A stretch of 64,000 nucleotides of DNA from Barthelona sp. PCE (lineage: Eukaryota > Metamonada: BaSk clade), in NCBI GenBank assembly GCA_040285745.1, contig JAUFOR010000001.1, positions 186,001 to 250,000 of the forward strand. Direction: 5' to 3'. Positions 18,671 to 27,543 of this stretch are shown piece by piece. The position numbers and the translations under genes are program-made. Positions within the stretch are counted from its first letter, which is position 1, and every line of letters begins with the position of its first letter. The notes under the pieces were generated by a model, which made no database searches, had not been told where the DNA came from, and saw only the letters and a list, made by a program, of their open reading frames with translations.

Positions 18671-19384
18671 TTCAGTGATATGTGTGGTGTGAAAAAAAAA
18701 GTGAGAGGGGTGAGAAGTATCTTTTTCAAGCCATTCTTCTGCAATAGCTGTTCCTATGTTTTCCCCAATCGTTGTGAACTTGGCTTCCAATGAATGTGCG
18801 GTTTAACCCTCACGGACTTATAGATTCCGGTCGTCAAACTCAGTCAGGCAAGCTAACATAAATGGTGATTGAAAGACTCTATTTATGCTGCATCTTGCTT
18901 TTCTAGGTTAAATATCATGCTTCCCATACTTAAATGTTGCAAATAAAAACACATGTGGTTAACCTCTAATTCCAACAATTACTCGCTAAATATGGCATAT
19001 TTCTCTTCTGTTTACATTCATTATGTCATACATTTACGAGCATATGCCAATAATTAGCACCTCTAAAGATACTCTCAGAACATACATAATTTGCACATCC
19101 ATTGGTTAGCTTTTTGGTTCACTACTGGTTAATTTTTCGTTTATATAACATATAGCGTGCATTAAGCCGATAAACTACTCAAAATATAAAAAATACAAAC
19201 GAAGCAGGTATCTAATATCGTCAATAACCATAGAAGGCAAGATACTTATGGTGAGGAGGATTATACACAAATTGCGTGAGTTTATACCATTTAAAGAGTC
19301 AAAACAAGACCAACAACAGCGCTTTATCAAGTTCCTCCTTATTCCTTTTTCCCTGGGGTTTTTGTTTCGTTAAGCACTATTAAT
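18671..19384. other. Gene-free divergent region
   Basis: 714 A/T-rich bases between divergent genes. No frame above chance, no tRNA signature and no repeat shared with the rest of the window. Both ends carry pyrimidine-rich start elements, such as CTCCTTATTCCTTTTTCCC near 19333-19352. Confidence 0.6.
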
Positions 19385-19756
19385 ATGCAACAGACTGTCC
19401 AAGTGGTCGAGAATACCTACCAATTAGCACCTGAACGCCCTTTTCAAGCTACTCCTGTTCGAGAGATCATTAAATCAGTAATCGAAGAGAAGCTTGGCAC
19501 CCACCCATACGAACCAATCTGGGCTAACGGAATTTCACAAGAAATATCTGAGGAAGTGCGTGCCAGAGTTACAGACCTTGATTTCGATCGTTATAAGATT
19601 GTTGTGTTAACTACAGTCACAGAAAACAAGTCACAGGGGTGCATTGTCGCCTCCCGTTGCCTTTGGGATGCTGAAACTGATAACTATGTAAGTGAAAATT
19701 TTTCTAACCAGCATTTAATTTGTATCTGCACAGTTTTCTGCACTTACTACGAGTAG
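19385..19756 (+). CDS. Tctex-type dynein light chain, DYNLT2B (TCTEX1D2)-like
   Basis: 123 residues, the normal length. It has the whole Tctex1 fold: 'ERPFQATPVREIIKSVIEEK' near 18-37, 'YEPIWANGISQEISEEVRAR', 'YKIVVLTTVTENKSQGCIVA', 'SRCLWDAETDNYVSENFSN' and a C-terminus 'VFCTYYE'. The RCLWD...TDNYV...F pattern points to the TCTEX1D2 branch, a light chain of retrograde IFT dynein and some axonemal dyneins, so the organism should have flagella. A GTAAGT...CAG inside the last codons could be mistaken for an intron, but the read-through matches the family's end. Convergent with the next gene, 26 bases apart. Confidence 0.9.
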   Translation: MQQTVQVVENTYQLAPERPFQATPVREIIKSVIEEKLGTHPYEPIWANGISQEISEEVRARVTDLDFDRYKIVVLTTVTENKSQGCIVASRCLWDAETDNYVSENFSNQHLICICTVFCTYYE

Positions 19757-19782
19757 TTCTTTATTTATGTAAAATCAATCAT

Positions 19783-21339
19783 TTATTCTTCTGTAAGACT
19801 CTGTAAAATCACTCCTTCGCAATCTGCTGACAAAATTTTTAAAATTTCAAACATAGCTGCAAATTCCTCTTCTTCTTCTTCTTCTTCCTCTGATTTATCT
19901 CTGATGAATCCTGCCTCGAAGCAATTTTCTCCAAAAATGGAACGGCCTTCCTCTAAGATAGCTGCCTGACAGTTTCTAATCAATTCAACCACATCATCTT
20001 GGGCAACGGTCTCGTTCTCCTTGTTTCTCTCAATGAACTCCTTGTATATGTTCTTAAGGTCTTCAATGTTACCACATTCAATAACTAAAAGCATTGCTGA
20101 CCTGTAACTGTCCGATATCCTCCTTTGAGACTCTAAAATTGCTAAAAGCTCACTGTTATCAAATCTGAGACCTTCATAACCTTGGGAGACACGCACGAAC
20201 TCATCAATCAACGCAAAAGGCGCGCTTTCCTTCATGATACGTTGCAACGTTGCCATAAAGAAACCATCAATGACTTCCTGATGAACAATATCGAAATCAA
20301 AAACAGTAGTACCATCAAACTCAATTAGTTGAATAGCGGCCCTGTTCAGCTCGGAGCTGATCAAAACCGAACATCCATCGTCGATATCGAAAAACATTGT
20401 ACTTAACTCAAGTAAACAAGTACCATATTCTTCGCATAACACTGACCATAATTCCTTGTCTTCTGTCTCAACAACAAACTCGTGCAGTTTATCCAAAACC
20501 TCGGTTACCCCATCTATAACGGAGATAGTGGAATATGTTAGTTTAGCGATGTTCTCATCATCACCCGTCTTAATCTCATTAATCATGGCTTCGATACTAG
20601 CCATGCTCTCATCCAACCCCTTGAAGAATGTGCTCAGACGGTGGAGAATAGCCTCTCTGTCCCAAACACCTAACTGTATGCCAAACACTGTGGCAGCAGA
20701 AACCATTTCAACCGGTTCATCAAGTTCCAAAATTGCATTCACAAATGCTTCTGATGCATCAAAGAATGTTGCTTCCATCCTGGCAAGACGTGTGCACAAT
20801 CGAATATGATTGGTGAGTACTAGTTCTGTCTCAATTTGGGTGTAAGATTCAAAAATTTTCTCGAGTGCATCGATAATAGTCACATTTTCGACATTTAAAT
20901 CAATGGGATCGTCTGCAATGTCGAGCAAATAGATGAATATTGACATAAACTTATCCAAAATTAACAAAACTTCTTCAAAATTTTCTTCAAAATCTGTAAC
21001 AATGGTGTAAAATAATGTTTTAAAATGACCAAACAACGCCATGAATCGAGCCATACTATCACTATCACTCTGCCCTAAAAGACTTAGGATTGCCTGAAGG
21101 ACATTAACAGAAAGAATTATTTCATCCTGTTTGAATGTCTCTATGAGTAGACGGAACACGTCCTCCTTGTTAATGAAAGTGTTGATCTCTGCTGAGCCCA
21201 AATTTAAGTTGCAACATGCAAGAATACCTTTTTCTCTGTCGCTCCTCTTTGTTGAACGGATCAATCTAACAATCTGGTTTGATCGTGCAGACTTAGCTCT
21301 TTCCTGATGAGGAAGTTTGTTAACAGGTTGATAGGGCAT
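19783..21339 (-). CDS. HEAT/ARM-repeat protein, possibly symportin (SYO1/HEATR3)-like
   Basis: 518 residues, all helical. The N-terminus is short and basic ('RAKSARSNQIVRLIRSTKRS'), followed by armadillo-like helices ('DREKGILACCNLNL', 'EDVFRLLIETF', 'LSVNVLQAILSLL'). Near residue 485 there is a run of nine Glu. SYO1/HEATR3, the importin adaptor for ribosomal proteins uL5/uL18, has a similar layout of basic leader, ARM/HEAT repeats and an acidic loop, but the resemblance here is architectural and the acidic run lies near the end, so another ARM-repeat family is equally possible. The ATG at 21339 is backed by TTCTACCCTTTTACAC 9-24 bases upstream. Confidence 0.6.
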   Translation of the reverse strand: MPYQPVNKLPHQERAKSARSNQIVRLIRSTKRSDREKGILACCNLNLGSAEINTFINKEDVFRLLIETFKQDEIILSVNVLQAILSLLGQSDSDSMARFMALFGHFKTLFYTIVTDFEENFEEVLLILDKFMSIFIYLLDIADDPIDLNVENVTIIDALEKIFESYTQIETELVLTNHIRLCTRLARMEATFFDASEAFVNAILELDEPVEMVSAATVFGIQLGVWDREAILHRLSTFFKGLDESMASIEAMINEIKTGDDENIAKLTYSTISVIDGVTEVLDKLHEFVVETEDKELWSVLCEEYGTCLLELSTMFFDIDDGCSVLISSELNRAAIQLIEFDGTTVFDFDIVHQEVIDGFFMATLQRIMKESAPFALIDEFVRVSQGYEGLRFDNSELLAILESQRRISDSYRSAMLLVIECGNIEDLKNIYKEFIERNKENETVAQDDVVELIRNCQAAILEEGRSIFGENCFEAGFIRDKSEEEEEEEEEFAAMFEILKILSADCEGVILQSLTEE

Positions 21340-21347
21340 TGATGTGT

Positions 21348-21363
21348 GTGTAAAAGGGTAGAA
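21348..21363 (-). promoter_or_regulatory. TTCTACCCTTTTAC start element
   Basis: Minus-strand tract 9-24 bases before the ATG at 21339. It is nearly identical to the one before CCT1 (37561-37576, TTCTACCTTTTCAAATT) and close to the one at 30333-30350. Recurrence at unrelated genes supports a core promoter or start-site role. Confidence 0.45.
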
Positions 21364-21608
21364 TTTTTCAAAACCAAGATAGTATGATACTTAACAACTA
21401 TGATGTGTCACAATATGCTGCAATGGTACTTTTTTGCAAATATATTAACTGTAATTTCAAATGAAAGCGCACCGGCAACCCATCCCCTATTCTCTCACAA
21501 ATTTTGTGGACTATATAGCGTGTGTGATACAAGTATGATTGAGCATGCATATAGCAACGCAGAGCAAGAGCAAACAAATGTTTTATCAAACATCACCTTT
21601 TCTCCGCT

Positions 21609-24128
21609 ATGTCGCAAACTACGCCCTCCGCAAGTGACGTAGCGATTGCCAAGGCGATGGAAAGCACGGGAGGTTCTGCGGTAATTACCGTACAACCAAC
21701 CATCTCACTTTTTACTCATGATCCATCATTTCTCGACTTTGAACATGAGAACCAGTTTATCTTCGAGAACAATGGGGTGAAGGACGTCTTTCAATTCAAG
21801 CCCAACCACATATCATATAATAACGCAGACAAAAATTTAGATGCAGTACTTACAGATCTCCTACAGTTTGTAGTCAATGGTTTTTCATCGACAATTTTGA
21901 TGAACGGGACGGCAAGCTGTGATAAATCTGATTTTATGTTCGAATCTTGTATTTTTAAAATTTTGTCTCTTTTAACTGGTTCATTTGATCTAGAAAAGAT
22001 CAAAATCCTCGTCAGTGCCCTATCTATCGGCCACAAGACAGTTAAAGATGTCTTTAACAACATGGAAGCCGCTGTTCCATCACCAGGAAATTTTTGTACC
22101 TTTAAATATGATGTCACACAATATCTATACGACGACAACGTGCAGTCACTGCTCAACGACATGATCCAGGACTGCGGTATCTCCTCATCGGATGACCATA
22201 TCTTATTTCGAATCTCCATTCACAGCCCAGAAACAGAAACAGTATCCTATTTGCATATTGTTGACCTTGAGGGGCGTGTTCCCCGTCAATCATTCGAACG
22301 GTATACTAATGAAAAGAAAAACTATTTGGCAACGATTGAGAAGGAGTTTTGTTTCCTTCGTAGGTTTGTTTTTGAGACAGTAAGTGTTGAGAATAAGAAT
22401 AACGGTAATTTGATTGTTCCCACGGGTCGTTTAGCAGAAACTGTTGGTTCTTTGCTTATTAACAACTACCTTTCTGTTTTCTCATTTATATACGGTAACG
22501 ATCTACATTATCAGCTTGATAGAGACACGCTAAGGTTCACAAAGCAACTCAAGCAGCTCTTCCAGCAGGTGGCACGATGTCGATGTGAGAAAATGCCCCC
22601 ATACAAGGAGCTACAATGCACTCCCAAAACAAAACACGTAATGGACGTTCTTGAATCTCTGAGCACACCGGGTAAGGCCACCCCACGCGAAATGCCGAGG
22701 GCTGTGCTTGATTTTGAGGATGTGCATCAAACCGACCTTGTGATGCCAGAGTTTATGCCAGAAGATTCACCAACAAACGAGCTGCCTGAAAGATCAGGCC
22801 TTTCGTTGGAGTCACAGCGCATGCTGACCAAGCGTGATGAGGAAGCAGAAATGCTGACTGAACTCTCCAAGAACGTTGTTTCTGAGAGCCAAACCCGTGT
22901 CATTGGTGATGGACACTCGTTTAAACTGCAGATTTCGCCCCCTAAGAAGGCCCCATCCCCACAGGTGTCAGTACGGTCTTCACTTGCGCAGGTATCAACA
23001 TCCCCCGTTGAAACTTATAAACCTGTGGTACACTCGTATGCTGCCATTCATGGTACTCCTGAGCACATAAACGCTCGTTTTACCCAGAAAACACCGAGTA
23101 CCGAAGCTCTCCGCTTAGTAAGTCAGTTGAAACGCAATGTCGAGGATTATAAAGGTAGCTTGGGGAGCGCAAACGATGTTATCAAAGATTTGGAGTATCA
23201 ATTACAGGAGGCTAGCGAACAGAACACGCGCTTGACGGCCGCTATCCGCAAGATGGAGAAGGGGCGCAGCGTAGATGAGATAGCCAAGCAGTATGAGACT
23301 GAGATATCGCGTCTTGAGAGTTTGCTATTCGAATGCGACAATGAGCTCAAGCCTACACAAGGGGAGATGCCTCCCTCCTCGCCTTTCCATGAAAAGATCA
23401 TGCATTCCCGTGCAAACAAGACGCGTCGGGAGTTGACGTGTGAGATTGCAGACCTTATCAGACACCAACAGCGATTGAAGCAGACTGTGCGTGGAAATCT
23501 AATGAATGCACAGCACCTGCGTAATGTGCGCTTGGAGATGCGAACACTTCAGAAGAAACACAAGGAAACTGTAGAGGAATTGGAGCGCAAGCAAGGGGAG
23601 TGGGACAAGGTTGGAAGTAAGTATGGTACCCTTGTCATGGAACATGATAGGCTCACGCGCACGTTGAAGAAAAGCGAGGACGTTGTAGCCGAGTACCGCC
23701 TCAAGCATAGAGTCATGAGAGAGGAGATGGGCGAGTATCAAGCGAATCAGGAAGTTTTGTTGCAAAAAATCACAGAGCAGCAGGCTGAGAACCAGGACCT
23801 GATGGACCAGACAGCCGATATGAGTTCCCATATTAACAGTCTGCGGTCGGCTGAGCCAACATTGGAATCTTCAAGTTGTCGACTCCCTGCAACGCTAACT
23901 AAGAAGATAAAAAGCATGTTACAGACAGCTCAGGATGCAGAAACCCGCAGGGTGATGGCACAGGTAATGCACTTTACACGTGAAGAAACAGAGTCGGATG
24001 CAGAAAACAGTGAGGATATGGTTGAAATTATGCTTGATTTTATGCATGGAATGAGTAAGGGAGACAAACGTCGCTTCATTTCCCAGTTCAATGATGCTGT
24101 TTATATGAAGTTTAACGACTTGTACTAA
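21609..24128 (+). CDS. Kinesin-like protein with degenerate motor domain
   Basis: 839 residues. Residues ~30-340 follow the kinesin motor layout: 'FQFKPNHISYNN...' in place of FxFDxVF, 'NGFSSTILMNG-TASCDKSD' at 90-108 in place of GYNxTIxAYGQTGSGKT, 'VSYLHIVDLEGRVP' at ~212-225 in place of LNLVDLAGSE, 'NYLATIEKEFCFLRRFV' in place of NKSLxxLxxVI, and 'LDRDTLRFTKQLKQL' for the final helix. The Walker A reads GTASCDKS (100-107), with Asp where the invariant Gly before Lys should be, and switch I is not recognisable. ATP hydrolysis is therefore doubtful. Residues ~500-770 form long coiled coils. It may be a non-motile kinesin or dimer partner on microtubules. Confidence 0.75.
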   Translation: MSQTTPSASDVAIAKAMESTGGSAVITVQPTISLFTHDPSFLDFEHENQFIFENNGVKDVFQFKPNHISYNNADKNLDAVLTDLLQFVVNGFSSTILMNGTASCDKSDFMFESCIFKILSLLTGSFDLEKIKILVSALSIGHKTVKDVFNNMEAAVPSPGNFCTFKYDVTQYLYDDNVQSLLNDMIQDCGISSSDDHILFRISIHSPETETVSYLHIVDLEGRVPRQSFERYTNEKKNYLATIEKEFCFLRRFVFETVSVENKNNGNLIVPTGRLAETVGSLLINNYLSVFSFIYGNDLHYQLDRDTLRFTKQLKQLFQQVARCRCEKMPPYKELQCTPKTKHVMDVLESLSTPGKATPREMPRAVLDFEDVHQTDLVMPEFMPEDSPTNELPERSGLSLESQRMLTKRDEEAEMLTELSKNVVSESQTRVIGDGHSFKLQISPPKKAPSPQVSVRSSLAQVSTSPVETYKPVVHSYAAIHGTPEHINARFTQKTPSTEALRLVSQLKRNVEDYKGSLGSANDVIKDLEYQLQEASEQNTRLTAAIRKMEKGRSVDEIAKQYETEISRLESLLFECDNELKPTQGEMPPSSPFHEKIMHSRANKTRRELTCEIADLIRHQQRLKQTVRGNLMNAQHLRNVRLEMRTLQKKHKETVEELERKQGEWDKVGSKYGTLVMEHDRLTRTLKKSEDVVAEYRLKHRVMREEMGEYQANQEVLLQKITEQQAENQDLMDQTADMSSHINSLRSAEPTLESSSCRLPATLTKKIKSMLQTAQDAETRRVMAQVMHFTREETESDAENSEDMVEIMLDFMHGMSKGDKRRFISQFNDAVYMKFNDLY

Positions 24129-24181
24129 TCAATTTTGAAGTAAATTCGATTTCGTTTTATTCACCTTTTTCCAACAGGGAC

Positions 24182-25438
24182 ATGGAAGACGAGGGGCCGC
24201 GAGTCAAGGGGTCCAATAAGCATTTGACCTCTGTCGACTGGTTCGACACAAAATTGCAAGAAGGTACAACACATGGTCAATTGTCACAAAAAAGCATGGG
24301 CGTCGGCCTTACGGGAACAATCAGAAAGAAAATTCTTCAGTTAAGCACGAATCCTGAAGCATTCCGCGAGTTTGACACTTTAGCAGATAAATTCCGTCAA
24401 AAACGTAAGAAAGCTAACAAGAGGAGACTTGGTGGCAACGACTTCATCGCATACAACAGAGAAAATGTCGATGACGCCAAACCTGAACGAAAATTGGCTC
24501 GTTTTGCTGAAAACCGTGATCATCGTGAAGAACGATTTGACAAGGTCCATGATACTCATAAGAAGATTTTAGATGAGTTTCAGACCCGCGTTGTTGAAGA
24601 TTTTACCCGAAAAGAAAAACGCAGAGCTAAACTGGCAAAAAGACTTGAAACTCTCGAATTGTTGCGTAGTGATGAACACCAGAAGATCCAGAAAAGGTGG
24701 TTTGTGCTGCTCGAGGCGTGCGCACGTGTTTCGGTGCTGGAGGATAAGATCATTGACTTTGTTGAAGACCGTAAGCGGTTGGCTCGAGAAAAGAAAGCTG
24801 TTGATACGATCCAGAACTTCTACATTCGATACCAGGCAAAGAAGCGTCAGCAAGAATACGAAATGGCGCTCCAGATTGTTCATAAAGCACTTCGTAATTA
24901 CATTCAGAAGCGCAGAGCGCGAAAGTTGCGCAGGTCAGCAACAGCAGTCAAGCGCTTCATGGAGGATGTGGCTGCAAGTGGACGTTTCTCTCAACTTGTT
25001 AAACGCTTCATGTCAACCGTGAAGACGACACAGAAAATAACAAGGCAATATTTAGTACGCAGAAAAGCACGTATGATGGTATTAGAGCTCTGTTTCCGCA
25101 AGGCAGATAACAAACTCGCTACGGAGGAGGCACAGCAAGTACTAGCAAAGAAAAAGAAGAGAAAAAGACAGAGCTCATTGCAAGTCCAGCTACCTCCTCT
25201 GAATTTGCTGCCTGAGGATGTTATGCATCAGTTATGCCGCAGGGTGTTCATCAAGATGTGCAAGGATTTGATGAAAGGTAAGAGAGTCCAGTTCTTCCTA
25301 CCTCAAATTATGGCGCTCAATTTCGTTAACGAAGAGAGAGAAAGAGTTGCTATTGAGGTTGCTGTTCAGAAAGAGCATGATGCCATGAAAGCCAGGGAAA
25401 GCAATTCCAGGGGTAGGAGCTCTCGTAGCAGAAGATAG
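24182..25438 (+). CDS. Basic IQ-motif helical protein
   Basis: 418 residues, highly charged and mostly basic helix. Around residues 205-265 are IQ-like units ('IQNFYIRYQAKKRQQEY', 'ALRNYIQKRRARKLRR'), then 'TQKITRQYLVRRKARMM', suggesting calmodulin- or centrin-binding sites. The tail is Arg/Ser-rich ('SRGRSSRSRR'). IQ proteins with long basic helices are common at basal bodies and axonemes, but no specific orthologue is recognised. The gene starts 53 bases after the kinesin-like gene on the same strand, with a TTCACCTTTTTCC tract inside that gap, so it has its own start signal. Confidence 0.65.
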   Translation: MEDEGPRVKGSNKHLTSVDWFDTKLQEGTTHGQLSQKSMGVGLTGTIRKKILQLSTNPEAFREFDTLADKFRQKRKKANKRRLGGNDFIAYNRENVDDAKPERKLARFAENRDHREERFDKVHDTHKKILDEFQTRVVEDFTRKEKRRAKLAKRLETLELLRSDEHQKIQKRWFVLLEACARVSVLEDKIIDFVEDRKRLAREKKAVDTIQNFYIRYQAKKRQQEYEMALQIVHKALRNYIQKRRARKLRRSATAVKRFMEDVAASGRFSQLVKRFMSTVKTTQKITRQYLVRRKARMMVLELCFRKADNKLATEEAQQVLAKKKKRKRQSSLQVQLPPLNLLPEDVMHQLCRRVFIKMCKDLMKGKRVQFFLPQIMALNFVNEERERVAIEVAVQKEHDAMKARESNSRGRSSRSRR

Positions 25439-25823
25439 ACGTTGTAAATTATGTTACTTTTTGTATCAAAATTCTTTGTGTTTGTGACTGATATGCCCTA
25501 TATATTTACAAACCGTTGACGTCTTTCACATCTATCAGTCATTTCAAAGTTTATTGACCGTGTACATCGAAAAAGGTATGAAACTAAACGGGAAACAGGC
25601 AGTTGATAAACTCTGTTTCTATCTATAATAATCTGCACAAACGCCTTGATGTGGATTCTAAATCTTTAGAATCACGTTTGATTCTAATAAACACACTAGA
25701 CCATTCACATTTTTTGCTTTAACTAACTTATCCTTTTTTAACAGCGTGTTTATTTTAATCAATACACAAATAGCTTTTATTTAAAGCTTATTCTTTCTTT
25801 TAAAAAGCTTTTCTAACGTTAAT
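25439..25823. other. Gene-free spacer with 20-base inverted repeat
   Basis: 385 bases without a credible frame. At 25654-25673 lies GATTCTAAATCTTTAGAATC: two perfect 9-base arms around TC, followed 7 bases later by a further GATTCTAA. It could be a protein-binding site or chance in A/T-rich DNA. Confidence 0.5.
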
Positions 25824-27533
25824 ATGGGAATTCCAAAATTCTTGACTTTCCTCAAACAAAACTTTCCGACTTCAATTATACAAAGAGGTGAGCATAAGCC
25901 TCGGTTCGATTATCTGCTTCTTGAGTGTGATAATTTTTCACATAGGGCAAGACATTCCTGCAAAACAATAGCTGAGGTTGAAAGTTTTATTTTCAGAAAA
26001 ATTCTTTCTTCACTGACAAAAAACGTCATAGCCAAGGGTGTATTCTTCATCAAGGATGGTGCAGCATCAGTGAGTAAGGGAGAAAAAACTTTTCCGTCAC
26101 GGTTTAAGCGTAAAGTTCCAAAACTCTTTCGCTTTATGCATCAGATCAACACAATGGAGGAGGATGAGGATGAGACCAACCTAGACATCAGTGAGTTGTT
26201 ATCATCCGTAGGTGCAAACATCACAGAGTTTAGAAGTTCAATGTACCGAGCGTTCAACCACGCTTTAGAAGTCGTACTTTCATGGGGAAAAATAGGAGGC
26301 ATAGCCGAAGGGTCTCTCGAAGCGGAGCATAAAATGCTCAGGATGATTGAATACTGTCGGGAGATCGACAACAACTGTTCTATATTAACAATGACGCCTG
26401 ACGCCGATGTCATCATGATAATGCTCGGTCTAGGGGTCAGTAACGTGTACGTAAACGTCGAACAGAACAAGAAGTCAATCATTGTCAACATTGATGTACT
26501 GCGACAGCAGTTGTGCAGTAAGTATCATGATTGGCGTAATATTGTTATCATGCACGGCTTGCTTGCCAACGACTATTGTATTGGAATCATACGTGGGTCT
26601 GTGTGGAAGCGCGCTCTGGATGAAATGGGGAGTAGAAAGCAGCGCTTCATGGTCGACGGTATTATTGACAAAAGCGTCGTTAAGGACGTTCTTCAGCGGT
26701 ATGCGATCAACAAGTGGCCCGGTGCGGAGCCTGAGAATGAAGAGGATGATCCAGTGACGGAAGAGGATGTTGTGATCGCCACTCGATATTGGGAAGTTTT
26801 TCGTATCAGCATTGCTTCGTATATACATGGCACACCTTCAACTCTGAACCAGCCAACTGTTCTCGAGAACCTCACCCCCAGGCAGCGGAGACTTATCGTG
26901 GATCTTCTTGATAGCATTGATTTGAGTATCCCATCTCCGTTGTTTGCAGATCTGCAAGAAGAACTCGATGCAAACGCACTGTATTTTTCCCTTGCCCGCA
27001 AGTACATCCACTACCCCCTGAACCTGTGGCGATACATGTTCCACGAGCAAGTGTATCTTGCAATGATTGATGGGCTCATAGCCAACAACCTAATATCAAT
27101 ATTGGGGAAGCGTATTCCATCAGAAGAGGACGTGAGCACGTACATATCGGAGTATGATCGCATCAAAGAGTACAACAAGAGGGTTGCAGACAATCCCAAA
27201 GAGAAGCAATTGATGTACCAGTCGCCAGAGCCTAATTGGTTCTTCCCCGAAACAGAAGAGGATGCATTTCGGGTTATCAGCGTGCTGGAGCCCATCCTGG
27301 TCACCTTCGACGTTCCAGGACCCTTCATGTTCACATCGAATGTGCTGGGAATGAACGCAATCAGCCAACCATTCATGCAGGTATTCGTGCCATCGAGCTC
27401 CCCCAGCAAGAGGCGGGTAAAAGAGCGATACCAAGAACTGCAGTCGGCGATGTCCTCTTTTGTTGATAATAAGGGAAAGAATGTCCACTATGTACGTTAC
27501 ACCCACAGTTTTACTTCAATGGATCAACAATAA
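25824..27533 (+). CDS. Short XRN-family 5'-3' exonuclease-like protein
   Basis: 569 residues. The N-terminal XRN fold is recognisable: 'MGIPKFLTFLKQNFP', 'LLLECDNFSHRAR' (Asp36), 'GVFFIKDGAASVSKGEK' (Asp78), 'EGSLEAEHKMLRMIEYCR' (Glu166/Glu168, replacing PGEGEHKI) and 'MTPDADVIMIMLG' (Asp193/Asp195). The acidic metal-binding residues are thus kept while the surrounding motifs have drifted. Residues ~350-500 look like the helical linker domain. It is much shorter than XRN1 or XRN2 and lacks their C-terminal domains. A nuclease active on 5'-monophosphate RNA is likely but not certain. Convergent with the next gene, 10 bases apart. Confidence 0.75.
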   Translation: MGIPKFLTFLKQNFPTSIIQRGEHKPRFDYLLLECDNFSHRARHSCKTIAEVESFIFRKILSSLTKNVIAKGVFFIKDGAASVSKGEKTFPSRFKRKVPKLFRFMHQINTMEEDEDETNLDISELLSSVGANITEFRSSMYRAFNHALEVVLSWGKIGGIAEGSLEAEHKMLRMIEYCREIDNNCSILTMTPDADVIMIMLGLGVSNVYVNVEQNKKSIIVNIDVLRQQLCSKYHDWRNIVIMHGLLANDYCIGIIRGSVWKRALDEMGSRKQRFMVDGIIDKSVVKDVLQRYAINKWPGAEPENEEDDPVTEEDVVIATRYWEVFRISIASYIHGTPSTLNQPTVLENLTPRQRRLIVDLLDSIDLSIPSPLFADLQEELDANALYFSLARKYIHYPLNLWRYMFHEQVYLAMIDGLIANNLISILGKRIPSEEDVSTYISEYDRIKEYNKRVADNPKEKQLMYQSPEPNWFFPETEEDAFRVISVLEPILVTFDVPGPFMFTSNVLGMNAISQPFMQVFVPSSSPSKRRVKERYQELQSAMSSFVDNKGKNVHYVRYTHSFTSMDQQ

Positions 27534-27543
27534 ACAACACGAT

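Noticed and set aside
19688-19735. GTAAGT...CACAG that looks like an intron in the dynein light chain gene
   Set aside because: The unspliced reading gives 'TDNYVSENFSN' and 'VFCTYYE', which are the expected Tctex1 C-terminal strands; splicing would delete them.
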